64,000 nt of DNA from Ficedula albicollis (taxonomy: Eukaryota; Chordata; Aves; Passeriformes; Muscicapidae). Below, in pieces: positions 1 to 12,093 of this stretch. The position numbers were made by a program, and so were the translations under genes. The stretch spans positions 83,010,513-83,074,512 of the forward strand of contig NC_021674.1 of assembly GCF_000247815.1 (NCBI RefSeq). Direction: 5' to 3'. Position 1 is the stretch's first letter. Each line of letters starts with the position of its first letter. Below the pieces are notes generated by a model. It saw only the letters and a list, made by a program, of their open reading frames with translations. It ran no database searches and was not told the origin of the DNA.

Positions 1-330
1 GCGCGGGAGTGAGGTAGCGCTGAAATTATGTATCTGAAAATGCTCTCCTCGCTGGCCGACTGTAGTTTGAAGCTTGATTTAGCTGTAATGGAATAGCCGG
101 GCTGTGTGTCCTGACCGGCTCCTTAGGATTACTCCTCTCTCCCCTGTACCTTTTCCTCCGAGGGATCCTTCATAAGCCGATCCTATATCTGCAGTGTACC
201 TAAGGCTGCTAAAAGCGGCTCTTTCCCTGAGCTGTCCCGTTCTTGGATTATAGTAATGCAAACGCACTAAGCAGAACAGTTCGGCCTCTCGGTTTGCGTT
301 CTGCTTGTACACAATAATTTGTGTTCTTTG
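1..330. other. GC/CpG-enriched left edge, possibly the fringe of a CpG island
   Basis: The first 300 bases contain more CpG (for example gcgcggg at the very start, plus scattered cg in 20-300) than the AT-rich sequence that follows. No open frame here looks like a known protein. In mammals the gene TTK lies head-to-head upstream of ELOVL4; if that order holds here, a minus-strand TTK promoter could sit just left of base 1. That is inference only, since no TTK coding sequence is visible. Confidence 0.25.
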
Positions 331-2216
331 CAGCTGTATGGTTCTTCTAATGCTTATGATGTATTCAATATTATGCTTATTATATTTTCAAGATTGATAG
401 CATATTATAACAAACAGATGTGTATTTATGCCTTATTAATTTGATAAGTTCCTAATCATTCACTTGCCATAGACATCACACGTGATGTCTAATAAGACAC
501 CTAAACTAGCCTTTTATTGAAATTTATCTCATTCTTCTTTATTTGTCTACATTTTAAGTATCTCATCTCCTCTAGTCTAGTGATATAGGCTCAGTCTACA
601 GTCAAAAAAATATTTCAACAGGGAAATTTAGTCCAAACGCTTTTTTTAGAATGTAATGGACGATCCCATGGAGGTCCCTGAGTTTCTCTACTAAACAAAG
701 GGCAATTCTAATTCTCAGCTAAGGCTAAGTGAGATAATATTTGTCAACATTACCTTACTCCTGCTTGCATATATGCATTTTGGTGGGTTTGTTGTGTTGG
801 TGGTCTTGCCTTCCATGAGAATCCCAATCTAGTGAAAATGTAAAGAAACAGCACAAGTTGCATGAATCTGCTTTGCATCTGACTTCACTTGAGGGACACA
901 GAGGTAGATTTTTTTTATTAGCAGGAGTTTTAATGGATGTTAAAGGAGAGGAAAGTTGTATTGTTCTAGTAAGTGAATAATGTCATAAGGAGCTGTCATT
1001 TAATTTCTGTAGCTGTGACAAGAAATCTTGATACCATATGAATTCCTGGCAAAACCAAAATAAATAGGAAGAAGAAGATGGTATAGATCTTGGGGGAAAA
1101 ACAATCCAAACAAACAAGAGAAAAATAGTCCGAGAAAGAAAGGCTGTAATACTCATAGAAAAAATATAAAGGATCGTCCATCAAGAATTCTTCAACAAAA
1201 TATAAAATATGCATGTGTTTTGAATGGTTGGTAGAACCATTTGCTTATAAATGTTTATGCTTCTCATTTTATTCAATATAAAGTCATAGATACATAGGGA
1301 ATTTAAGAAGTATATGAACTGAAGTCTCCACCTAAAGCCAATTGCACTTTTAGTGACAAAAGTGAACTGTGAATTGCAAAAACAAGTACTAGGCTGGATA
1401 ACAACCAAAAGGAGAGAGAGGTCAGTCTTTTGTAATGAGTCACTATCAGGGAAATCTTGTTTGACTGTTCTAAATACCTCATCCTATGGTAGGAGTTTGT
1501 ATCAGTTTGGATAATGACATTGCAAATCTAAATGTAGCAAAGGTACAGGTGAGTCACAAAGGATTTTTCAAATGTTAGTAAAAAACTTATACCACACTAT
1601 GGTGTTTTCTGTGATAGATATGAGAGAGAGGTATTCCTCCTCTTGAAAATTTGGCAGCTGTTAGCCCATCCTCTCAATTTGGTACTTGAGGTTTAATGTC
1701 TGAAGCCTATGAAGGGCTTATCTAAAAGAAAAAGAATCGTAGGTCTTTGGTTGCAACTTTTGACACACATTCAGTGTAGCTGATTTGGTGGAAAGAGCAT
1801 TTGGAGAAAGCTTTGCTGGGTATTTCATTTGCTCACTATTTGCTGAGGGTATCTGGACTATTCCTGACTCCTGATGCATTGCTACCACCTATGGATTTCC
1901 ATAGGTTTCTTCTATGAGAAGAAGCAAACAAACATTCTAGATGGCAGAGTCACCTCAATGACTGAGAAGTGGTTCTGAAAGCAGTGAGAAACTACTAAAA
2001 TTTTGAGCAAAATAATCACTAGATATCTAGTATTCCCAATCCTCCTACATGTTGTGTTTCCATGACATACTACGTGTTTGTCACTACTGCCTTCTTTTAG
2101 ATTTATGTGTAATTTTTTTGTTGCTTTTGTCAATCAGTGGATCTTATCCCATGGTATTTCTTCATTTACAGAATGGATCCTGTAGTTAAATCATAACAGT
2201 CCTTAACAGTTCTTTT
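331..2216. other. AT-rich intergenic DNA, nothing recognised
   Basis: Open frames are short (75 aa or less) and low-complexity in composition. No transposon end, RNA gene or exon-like segment was recognised. A 5' LTR for the retroviral relic that follows would be expected in the last few hundred bases, but I cannot recognise one, so it is either deleted or decayed beyond recognition by eye. Confidence 0.5.
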
Positions 2217-2234
2217 TGGCTCCCAACATGGGGC
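2217..2234 (+). other. Retroviral primer-binding-site-like sequence (tRNA-Lys type)
   Basis: The 18-mer tggctcccaacatggggc differs at two positions from the canonical tRNA-Lys(1,2) primer-binding site. It sits about 340-600 bp upstream of gag-like sequence, which is where a PBS belongs. The two mismatches fit the general decay of the element. An LTR ending in CA would normally abut it, but the preceding bases do not show one. Confidence 0.5.
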
Positions 2235-2789
2235 ATAATATCTTGAGATAATGACAAATCTGACTAGAATGTGTTAGAACAATTTTTTTATAAGCATTTG
2301 TTATATTAGTTTAATAGCCACTGGTCACAATGTCTATTTATTTGCTCTCAAAGCTGGTGTGCTTGTTCGTTTAGTTGTGCTATGTCATACCTTACTTGCA
2401 GTATCTCACCCGTGGGAGCTGGGCTGAAGTTACCACACTGCTGTACTTTGTAACAGTGGCTTATGGTATGACAGAATTGCTGTTTGTGAATCTAGTGAGT
2501 CTACAAATCTAGTGTTTGTACTCACCATCACAGTCACCACTGTACTTTGGGAGCCATCTATTGGAAATTATTAATAATGATAACTTTTTTACGTACCAAT
2601 TCCTGTTCATCACTATTCAGTACTCTTCAGAGAAGAAAAAGTCTCTGGATCAGAGAACAAAACAACAAGCACTGTGGTTACCCCAGCCCTGAGGCTAAGG
2701 CTAATCCAACTCCCTTGGCAGGCACTGTAGCTGAACTTGAGAACCAATCCATGCTGATATCAGTTGCTCCTGTAGACAGGAAGAAATGG

Positions 2790-3810
2790 ACATGACAGCT
2801 CACTTAGTAAAGGACAAAGCAGGGTTACCAAAAGAACAGGAGGAAGAGCAGAACAAGAGGTAACCCGTTGATCCCTATCCGTGATGATCTGCAGGATATG
2901 TGAAGAGATTGCAGCCATCATCCAGATGAGCACATTGTCACTTGGTTGCTCCAGTGCTGGGATAATGGATCTAATAGCCTGGAGTTAAAGGGTACAGAAG
3001 CCAAGCAGCTGGGATCACTTTCTAGCTAAAGGGAGTATTGATAAGGCAAATGGAAAGGGAAACACAAGTCCTCAGCCTGTCAGGCGTGAAGGAAAGAAAT
3101 CCTTTAAAGAAAGACAAGTGGACCACCATAAAAACAAATATCCAGTACCTTCAGGAATTAGCCATGCTAGAGATGATTTATTCTGATTCAAAAAATATGC
3201 AGTCACCCACACATCAAGATGAAATCTAACATACATGACCCATGTGGCAGAAATTTGTAGAGCGTGCACAGTCTGTGTATGCCACCTCATTGGCAGTAAT
3301 TATCTGGAAAGACAAAGAGGTGCCAATGACGAATTAAGTGGCTCACCAGCTCCAGCAATATAAAGAAAGTATCTCTTCCTCCCTATAAGCTTGTATCTTG
3401 TCTGTAGAAAACCTATCCAAAAGTGGGAAAAGCTGTTCTAGAAGTTCCAGCAACAAAAAGAGGATAGGTCCTACTGCTCACCTGTACGGACCAGTATCTC
3501 AGCTATTAGCAGTGAGTGTTCTTTTGCTCAGGAGGGAGGATGTACAGGGTGTACACCACAAGATACCCTGTGGTTTTACCTATGGGGCCACAAAGAAGAC
3601 ATGAGGAAATGGGATGGAAAATCCACCTTGACTCTAGAGGCATGGGTGTGTTGGTTGCAAAGAAAATCAATCACAAATGGGAATTCTTCCAGGAAAATTG
3701 CTGTTCCAGTCTTCAGTGGGCAGTTCCCCAGTCAGAGTGTAAGGGTTGTCTTACTTCTGATCCTATGGAAACTAATTCTGATTTTACAAGTCAATGGAGA
3801 CATCTATGAC
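2790..3810 (+). pseudogene. ERVL gag-like remnant
   Basis: Translating successive + frames gives interrupted segments that resemble avian ERVL Gag. One is at about 2850-3240, with a stretch containing WTT...IQYL.ELA near 3120-3170. Another is at 3516-3819, with a segment around MRKWDGKS at 3601. Frames change several times and stops occur within every segment, so no protein can be made. It directly precedes the protease-like remnant, as in an intact provirus. Confidence 0.6.
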
Positions 3811-3879
3811 CAGTACTAGAGGGACCCTGTCTGCTAACAGGTGAAAGAAGGGGACAGCCTTATTTACTGGACTATGTGG

Positions 3880-4740
3880 ATCCCAATGACCTGGTACATC
3901 AGATCCACAGGACTGTAGGGCGCTAGTAAATACCAGGGCACAGTATACATGAATACCATCAGATTACAAAGAGGCAGAATCCACCTGTATTTCTGGAGTA
4001 ATGAGAGATCACATTACAGATGTGTCTGTGTTGAAGGTTGAATTAAGTCTAATTGAGAATGAGTGGCAAAGATCCCCCTCTGTGACAAACCCAGAGGCTC
4101 CGTGCATCTGCCATGTAGACATCTCAGGGGAGGGTATTTCAAAGACCTGAAAGAGTATTGGTGGGCTTTCAGTATAGCTGCCTTGGAGAAGGAGGAAATT
4201 AAGCAGCTGGCTACCTTGCTAGGTCTCTCAGAGGACCCTTCTGTTGTGGCACTGCTGGAGGCTAAAGAGCAGCAGATGCTGATTCCTACCACTGCAGTGT
4301 ATGGGCAGCATTATCACACCAGGTGAGATTCCCTGATTCCCATCCATGAGCTGATTCATCAACTGGAGAGCCAAGGAGTGATCAGCAGGACTCACCCTTT
4401 AATAGTCCCATATGGACGGTGTGAAAGTCTAACAGAGAAAGGAGACAAGCAATAGATTATTGTGGCCTGCATGAAGTCATGCCACCACTCAGTGCTGCCA
4501 TACTAGACATGCTGGAACTTCAGCACAAGCTGGAGTCAAAGGCAGCCAACAAGCATATCACAGTGGACATTGCTAATGTGTTTTTTCTCAGTCCTTCAGC
4601 AGCAGAGTGCAGGACACTGCTCAGGGGGCATCCAGTACACCTGGGATTGACTGTCCTGGGCATGGAAATACAGCCCTACCATCTGCCACAGAGTGATCCA
4701 GGCTGCACTGGAACTCCAGAACCTGTAGTACATGGATGGT
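3880..4740 (+). pseudogene. ERVL pro-pol remnant, truncated at the RT active-site box
   Basis: The frame at 4063..4326 resembles the end of a retroviral aspartic protease (an NPEAP..CHVD-like stretch, then GYFKD near 4135) running into the start of reverse transcriptase, with a LIHQLE-like segment at about 4350. The frame at 4479..4742 continues RT: a MPPLSAAI start, then a VDIANVFF segment corresponding to the first catalytic aspartate region. Near 4730 the expected YxDD box reads as Y-M-D, and homology stops there. Stops and frameshifts separate the pieces. RNase H, integrase and the 3' LTR are missing. It is non-functional. Confidence 0.7.
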
Positions 4741-5330
4741 AAATGAAATTATCACAAGTGGCTTGGTGGGCACTTCTGCCAACTCCCTCAGTGTCCTTGT
4801 GTGGATCCCATCTGGCCCTATAGACATGTGTGTGTCTTGTGTAGCAGAGTGCTATTTTCCCTTGGATTGTGGGGGCTTTGCTCTGCTCCTGGTCCCTGTG
4901 TTCCAGCTCAGGGCGCTGGGTACCAAGAGAACAACTGGTTTTACTATTGCAGACTGAGGCAAAGGAGTAATTTGGTACCTCAGGCTTTTCCTTATCCCTT
5001 GTCACTCTGTTCCCCCTTCATCCAGTAAAGGATGGAAAACATGAAACTTCTTCACTGTGTAAACGACAACCACTTGTGACATCCCTGTAGTCTTTCCAAG
5101 CTGCCTGCTCCTTCTTTCAAAGGTGATCCACTCTCTTTTTTACCCAGAGTTCCAGCCAAAGCTCTCTGTTCTGCCAGGCCAGGTTTCCCTTCTGGCTTAC
5201 CTTTTGGCACATGGGAATGGCCTGCTCCTACGCCTGTGAGAGTTCCTCCTTGAAGAATGTCCAACCATCCCGGACTCCTTTGCCCTCAGGACTTCTCTCA
5301 GGGCATTCTGTAAACCAGGTTGACACTGAG
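4741..5330 (-). mobile_element. CR1 LINE fragment (ORF2 reverse-transcriptase region), antisense
   Basis: The sequence matches the internal, RT-coding part of avian CR1 ORF2 read on the minus strand. Recognisable landmarks are the block around gtggcttggtgggcacttct at 4756, the segment at 4920-4990 leading into a tcaggctttt block, and the block around gagttccagccaaagctctc at 5147. Both ORF2 ends are missing, because its 3' half should lie to the left where the ERVL relic is. Many substitutions and indels make it an old copy. Confidence 0.75.
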
Positions 5331-7162
5331 TACAACAAACAAGGTGATTGCTCACCTGCCTACTAGGTAATTAGTAATCTGCCATGGATGACTTTTCAGC
5401 TGGAGTTCTCCTGTGTTTTGTTCTGTTATCTGGCCAGTATAATGCATGTGTGAGGCCACACAGGAAATCCGTGATGATATGAGAGTTGTGGTACCTCCAG
5501 TAGGAGGATAATACCCACCTGTACACACTGATTTCATCAGATCCAGCTGGTGCTGTTCAGCAGCTTATTTCATTTATGACCAAACTGAGTTACAGATTTA
5601 TGTGGGCTGGAAATAACTAGAAAAGAACAGAGTTGAGAAATCGTAAAATGTTGCTTGTGCAGGTTCACAGCTTTGTGTCATGCTGGATCCACAGGTTCTG
5701 TTGAATGTCCACGTAAAAAGAACAGAAGAAAACATATATATATATATATATGCATACATGCATATATATACACATATATATGTATATCTGTCAGAAATTT
5801 TCTTTTGAGTGTCCATTTTGTAGAAGCTAAGCATGGTACAGTTCTCATGTTTACTGCAGCACACTTTATATTAGTGCATTCTTGAATATTTCTAAAAATG
5901 TCAGATGATATATATTAATTGCAATAAAACCTATCAAACTTGTTACACTGGGTGCTATTTATTTCCTTAGTGAAATTTTAAATCTGAGGTTTGATCTGTA
6001 CAGCTGTAAATAATGCTGACTGCTACTTCTGATTAAAGGTTTGGCAAAAGTGGTCTGTTTAGGCCAATTAGTCAGATAGTCACAAGTTATAATCTTTCCT
6101 GCCTACATTCTGGTTCATTTGGACATGGAAGAAGTCCAGTTCAGAGAAGACACAATTGTACTGCAACAGTCCTCTGACACCTGCCTGGAAAGCAGCATAT
6201 GCTAGTTTGTGCAGAGTTCCTCTGCACAACTCTTGGACTGCATGTGGCTCCTATGTGAATGGCCAGTGAAACTTGAATCTATTTTTGCCACTCCCTAAAG
6301 AGTGAGAAAGCCCTGAGAGGCTATTACTTTTTAATGAAAACAAGGGATGTGGGCAGAGGGATATAATTGGTGAATGCCACCCAATTTAACAAATCTGAGA
6401 CCTGAGTTTGTTCAACATCTATTCTTGACATCTTTCCTCAAAAATTCCTCACTTGAGACCTAGCTATTGTTAGATTTTGGAGAAATTACTTAGACTATCA
6501 GAAAGAACCAAGTAAAAGCAGTTTTACTTAGGCAGCTCAAAGTAGTAAATTTAATGATGTGCATGGGTGAAAGATGCATTTGTGTGCAATACCAGATCAG
6601 GGCTTAACATTATTACAACATATCATCATTGTTCACTGCTTTATTAGAGTATTTCAGAGAGGAGGTGGCCACAATGCAATAATGTGTATCAGTCATTTTA
6701 ACATGCATCTTTCCAAAGAGGTGTAATAGGCATCTGAACTGCAATCACCATTATACCTGTAATGGGACATACAGGTATGCTATCAGACTCTTCTTGTTTC
6801 ACTGTCTGGAAAAAAAACCCAAAAAAGAGATTAACAGCAAACCACATTGTTTATTGCCAGATCATATGATCTTGCAGAAAAAATAGGATATGGATTTTTT
6901 TCTGCTAATTCATGAGTCCCTGTGACCATGTGAGGTCTTTAGGAGGTTGGGAGAGCTATAAAGTGTAAGCCATGGTGCTCCACAGACTATTAACTTCTGA
7001 TACCATTGCAGCTGTTAAAACCACAAATGCCTTTACCGCAAACAGTGAAAGCAAGAAAAGATACTGCATGTAATTGTGAATTTGGTCCTTAAAAAGTGAT
7101 GTTAATATCTAGATTTGCATAATATAAATTATACTCTTAACCAGAAGGACATGAAGTGACTT
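5331..7162. other. Intergenic DNA with an AT/CA microsatellite, otherwise unassigned
   Basis: No gene or clear transposon was recognised. The open frames at 5598-5885 on both strands arise from the alternating AT/CA tract. Confidence 0.45.
5732..5790. repeat. Imperfect (AT)n/(AC)n microsatellite
   Basis: Alternating purine-pyrimidine dinucleotides (AT runs interrupted by gcatac and acac) cover about 60 bp. It is simple sequence and non-coding. Confidence 0.85.
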
Positions 7163-7256
7163 CTAAATATTTAACCAAGAAGCCATTTCTTATCAGACTG
7201 GTTTTATATCTAAATATTTAACCAAGAAGCCATTTCTTATCAGGCTGGTTTTATAT
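7163..7256. repeat. Tandem duplication, 2 x 47 bp
   Basis: Copies at 7163..7209 and 7210..7256 start with ctaaatatttaaccaagaag. One substitution is visible (cagactgg versus caggctgg). It is immediately followed by a second, unrelated duplication at 7257. Confidence 0.95.
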
Positions 7257-7492
7257 GCAGATTCTATTAGCCAGTGTACCTGTGATATTTAGTAACAGGA
7301 AAAAAGTTTAAAAAACCACCAACAACAGAAATGTTAATTTTCCAGAAATTATCTGCTGGGAAAAAAGTGCAGATTCTATTAGCCAGTGTACCTGTGATAG
7401 TAACAGGAAAAAAGTTTAAAAAACCACCAACAACAGAAATATTAGTTTTCCAGAAATTATCTGCTGGGAAAAAATTATCTGCTGGGAAAAAA
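7257..7492. repeat. Tandem duplication, unit 112 bp, with an extra 18-bp partial repeat at the end
   Basis: Copies start at 7257 and 7369 (gcagattctattagccagtg). The second copy lacks a 5-nt segment after ctgtgat and carries two or three substitutions. The end of copy 2 (ttatctgctgggaaaaaa) is repeated once more, so three rounds of head-to-tail duplication lie within 330 bp. Confidence 0.95.
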
Positions 7493-9073
7493 GAGTGGAA
7501 TTAAAGAATTAGAGAGATGGAATGTGTTTGAGGATAACTACATCCAAGAAGGCACAGTCAAGGTCCAAGAAGCTTACACAGGGTCTTCAGAGAATAAGTC
7601 CAACATTTAGTAACATTTGCCCTGCCCCTCAGGTGTATCTATGTATCTGTTTCTATGCCGCCTCTTACTTGCCGCCTACTTCTTTTTCCAGAATCCGTTT
7701 GCAGCAATTTTATAAAAACTGAGCTGACAAAAATCTAATAAGGAAAAGGCCTGTGTTTTCTTTACAAGTTTTCCACTGTCTTACTAACATACAGCTAAGG
7801 TATAAAGCATGCTTTTTTTTCTTCTTCCTTATCTATAAAAAATGATGATGATAGTAATGGATTTGTAGCTGGCACTCATCTCAGTGCCTCATGTGGAAGA
7901 TACTATTATAAGTATGTAAATTGAATTACTCTTGTTATTGCATATATAAAAATATATTTGTACTGGAACAAAGTGTCCCCTCATAACTAGAAGAAGTAGG
8001 GTTGAAAATTTATTTTAATACTTAATCATTAATACTCCACCCTCTGAATTATCAATGCATCCAAACAATGTATCATTAAGCCACAAAGATTGCACTTCTG
8101 ACCTATTAATTAAACCTTTACTAATGGCCCTAAGACGGAAGTAAATAAAATATTAGTGAAATTGATAAGTGAATGGGAGGAGTTAGAATAGAAGTAACAT
8201 ATAACAACCTTAGAAGAACACAAAATTAAACCAGATCAGGTTACAAAATTATTTAAAAAACCCCTATAAGCATTCAATAACACATAAGTGGGCAATCAGT
8301 AATGCTGCAAGGGAAGTGAAGTTGATATTACACAAGGACTTAAGTATGTCATAACTGCCGCCCAAAGCAATGGCATTTTATGCAATTGAACTCTGAAAAA
8401 GCTCTCATTAATCTTGTTTTTCACACCTTACCTGATTTCTCCCTTTTCTCTTGGAGGTCCCTACTTTGATAATGCAGATAAAGAATCCAGAGTACTTCTT
8501 TAATCCCAGTGAAAGTGGGATGTTCCACTGAAGCAGTGCAGCTCAAATATACATTCCTTTTGATGCACTTTGCTACAGAGAAAGTAACCTGAGGCCGTGG
8601 GATGAAAGGAGTATCTCAGACTGGCTCACCTCTCCCCTCAGCAGCATGAGCAAAGCATTCAAGGCCAATTACTCTCAAAATCATTTCCTAACCCTGGAAA
8701 CAGATTATTTTATGCCTTGAATGTTCTCACTGTTTCTGCTGATAATAATGAGAAAACAGCTCTGATGTTAACAATATGCAGCATTTGACATTTGTCTCAC
8801 ACTTAGCTTTAGTGGAAGACTCCAGTGACACAGAGCACTCATCTCATTTCAGTAGGAGATTCTCCTGTGTTAGATGAACCATGAATGTGCACAAACCACA
8901 GCTATACAATAAATTAATGATCTGCTAGCAAAGAAGCTTGTTAAAACTTTTGCTGCCAGAATTAGGAGAGAGATCAGATTCAGATTTTCTGATCTTTTTT
9001 TTAGCGGCCCTGGACAGACTGCATCAAAAACATGGTGGTGGCTCCTGATTACCACCTTGTCACAAAGTTATTG
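7493..9073. other. AT-rich intergenic DNA, nothing recognised
   Basis: Open frames are short. No transposon, RNA gene or exon was recognised. Confidence 0.5.
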
Positions 9074-9206
9074 TTATTTCAAAGATATTTACAGTTTGGG
9101 AAGAGTTTAGAAAAAATGCAGGCATTTGCTAAAAAAAATATTATTTCAAAGATATTTACAGTTTGGGAAGAGCTTAGAAAAAATGCAGGCATTTGCTAAA
9201 AAAATA
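9074..9206. repeat. Tandem duplication, unit 67 bp
   Basis: Copies start at 9074 and 9141 (ttatttcaaagatatttaca). They differ by one substitution (agagtttag/agagcttag) and by the length of a terminal A run. Confidence 0.95.
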
Positions 9207-10083
9207 TATATAGGGACAAAATCTAATTGATTTATTTGTGAAGCCAGAAAAGAAGTAGGAAAGTATCATACTGTAACAGTCAGTTGGACCAATATTGAAA
9301 ATGACAGCAGATTCTAGTACCATACAGATAGGTCAGCTTTGCATTGCATCATGATGGTGTTAATTGTCTTGAGCTCTCTTTGGCTGTACATTGTAATTAC
9401 TGTCCATCAGCATTGTTGAGAAAGAGGAGCCTGTTATTTCCAATCATATAGGAAATAGGGATTAATCAGATTTTGCCAGGGAGGAGGAGGAGATGTTTAA
9501 TGCAAAGTATCTCAGAAAAAATACCTGCTTGTGGATACTGCTTAAGCTGAAGTTACACAGATAGTTTTTTAGTTACCAGTACAGCCAAATAATCTCATCA
9601 AACTGTTTTCTTTCCTTGGCTCTGCTGGGAGATTATTTTCCTCAATTTTTTTCCTTCAAAAGAGTCAGTAACTCCCTTGTGTTGAATTCTGCGGCTTGAT
9701 TATTAATATTTCAAGAAAACAATATTTTCTCTGCAAATTTTTAAGTGTGATAGGTTTTAAATTAAGGCTTATTTTCTATTCAATGAAAAAATAAATTTGG
9801 TCAATTGAAGATAATAATTTAAGTCAACTGAAGGATTCTTCAGCTATTTTTGGGATATGTTCCAGTAAACAGAAAAAAACCCCACTTTTTGTTTTCATAA
9901 TATGTAAACAGTGAAGAATGGTAAGATTTGAAATATGAGGGATTGTTTTCATTGCTGGAATTAAAAATTGTTTTTAATCTTCAGCAAAAGGGAAGTGAAC
10001 TGAAATTTAGAATAGACTCAAAATGGGTTTCAATGTTATTTCTGTAAAACTTAAAGGAAAAAAATGACACTGAAGGACAAAGA
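9207..10083. other. AT-rich intergenic DNA, nothing recognised
   Basis: No gene-like or transposon-like sequence was seen. Confidence 0.5.
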
Positions 10084-10375
10084 CATAGAATCACAGATTG
10101 TTTAGATTAGAAAAGCGCTTTATGATCACAGAATCCAACCACTAACCCAGCATTGCCAATCCACCACTAAATTCATGTCCCTAAGTGCCACATCTATGTG
10201 TCTTTCAAATAGCTCCAGGGATGGTGACTCAACTACTTCCCCAGCAGTCAGTTCCAATGCCTGACCACCCTTTTGGGGAAGAAATTTTCCCTAATTTCCA
10301 ATATAAACCTTCTCTGACGCAATTTGATACTGTCTCTTAGTGTCTTTTGTTTGTTAATTGCCAGAAGAGACTGAA
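10084..10375 (-). mobile_element. CR1 LINE 3' end, antisense, 5'-truncated
   Basis: The left end, tagaatcacag, is the reverse of the CR1 3' terminal repeat. The body, with ccagggatggtgactcaact at 10213, matches the conserved 3' end of CR1 ORF2 on the minus strand, whose translation gives an IRENFF...VRHWN signature. It is truncated at its 5' side near 10375-10480, the usual CR1 fate. Confidence 0.9.
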
Positions 10376-10479
10376 TGCTAAGAGGAGGAACTGGAGGGTG
10401 TTCTACTCCCTTGTGAGGGATATGGGTGGTCTTCTCTGTGATGCTCCAGGAGATGCCCATTTCAAGCCCTTTCTTCAAT

Positions 10480-11833
10480 TTTTTCCTTTTTTGAAGTGAA
10501 GAAACTGATTAGATTTACTTGTAATTGCTATTATTCAAGCAACAGTTTATGCTGTTTGCAATGCAGCTTGCTGTGATGAGCAGTTTTACTACAGCATATT
10601 AGTTGGTCCCTGATTGTTTATATTATCTCTTTCAGAAAAAAATGTGACTGTGATCTGATATTCAGTTTCAGGATGTACTGCTGAATACAAATCTCCAGAT
10701 ATCTTTCTGAAACAACTGTCCAAAGAACATACCAGTACTGACAGTCTAGTTCCCAATACTGAGTTATTGAAAGGGCTAAAATTGTGATGCAGGGTGATGT
10801 TTTCCCACGAAAAGAACTTGCTTTTTTTTAGCTGAAAATATGATTGAAGATTACACAGCAAAGCAAAGTGAATGAAAGTTTTTAGTAGGCACATTGCCCA
10901 GAATGGAGCCTCAGGAGATATTTAAAAGAAAAAAAGTTGGATCTAAGCCTGACAAACATGAAGTACATTTTAAGATCTTATTACTAGAAATAAATATGTA
11001 ACTGATTTTTATCAGAGCTGTAAATACCAGCATGAGTGCCAAAAGATCCACCTCAGGACATCCTTGTTAGAGCTCTTAATTTTAGCTCATCTTAAATGAG
11101 CTAACCTGGTTATTGAAAGCAGTCCAAGGCAGCAACAGAGAGCAACATGTTCCCATGCACTGCTGAGAACTGTTGAGCTGAGAAGCCATGCACTATCCTG
11201 CACAGCTCTCCATACTCTCTTCTGTTGCTTCTGGTACTCAAATAGCATTTTTTAAAGAATACCTGTAATATATACATACCACCATAGTGACTACTACCTG
11301 ATAGAAAATGTTGCTTTCTCTGTAAGAATTTGACTAATTTAAAAGATGATGATAATTTTGTGCAGAGCCATTTCTCCTATTCTGTCCTGACAGGTTTGAA
11401 GCAAAGGTAATAATGAAAAATCAGGTGATTTCCCTGAGAATCAGATGTTGCAGTTGACTGCACACTTCCCTAATTGATGGGGTATGAAAGCAGCAGAAAA
11501 TTAGGAAAGGAACCATAGTTTCTTAGCAAACTGTGCTTGTGTTAACTCACTGCAGCAACACCTCCTCCCAAGGTTTCTTAAGTAAGGAGGTTACTCAAAA
11601 AGTAACCCATAGATTAATGGCATAAAGGAAGCAAACACCAAGAGTGACTGAATCCAAGGTATGAGAGTTGAAATCAGCAATTAGCAAATGTCCAGATGCA
11701 TGATACCGATAAAAGGAAAGATTAGAAGGCTTTGTCCACCCTGTTTCTGCTGGGTGTGTGAGCAGCATGAAGAGACATGCACAAGTTAGGTTAATCCAGA
11801 AAGCAGAGGTAAAATAGCAGTCAAGATATGGCA
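10480..11833. other. Intergenic DNA, nothing recognised
   Basis: Minus-strand frames of about 100 codons at 10589-10894 and 11595-11903 have no recognisable domain and look like chance. Confidence 0.45.
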
Positions 11834-12093
11834 GTGCAGTGTGGGGCAGTAAGGAATGTATTCGACAGTCACTGGATAGCCCCGGTGGCTGCTGATGGTG
11901 CAATTATCAGCACTCTGCTCATTGGAGCTACCCAGAGCACAGCCCACATAGTCAGTGCTGCTCTGAGTGCAGTGTGGGGCAGTAAGGAATGTATTCGACA
12001 GTCACTGGATAGCCCCGGTGGCTGCTGATGGTGCAATTATCGGCACTCTGCTCATTGGAGCTACCCAGAGCACAGCCCACATAGTCAGTGCTC
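11834..12093. repeat. Tandem duplication, unit 133 bp
   Basis: Copies start at 11834 and 11967 (gtgcagtgtggggcagtaag). I count one substitution (ttatcagcac/ttatcggcac) over about 126 bp. The unit is GC-richer than its surroundings. It creates two overlapping + frames carrying the same peptide, which is a by-product and not evidence of a gene. Confidence 0.95.

Larger units (their letters stand above)
2217..4740 (+). mobile_element. Decayed ERVL-type endogenous retrovirus, 5' portion (PBS, gag, pro, partial RT)
   Basis: This is a relic of an avian ERVL-like endogenous retrovirus, read left to right. In order I see a primer-binding-site-like 18-mer, a gag-like stretch (about 2560-3800), a protease-end-like stretch (about 3880-4160) and the N-terminal half of reverse transcriptase (about 4180-4740). 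Each is broken by several stops and frame changes, and no frame exceeds about 100 codons. The remainder of pol and the 3' LTR are absent because the element is cut at a junction with a CR1 fragment near 4740. The order of segments fits a provirus. It is an old, non-functional copy with no 5' LTR that I can recognise. The family assignment rests on remembered resemblance to avian ERVL gag-pro-pol, not on a search. Confidence 0.75.
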
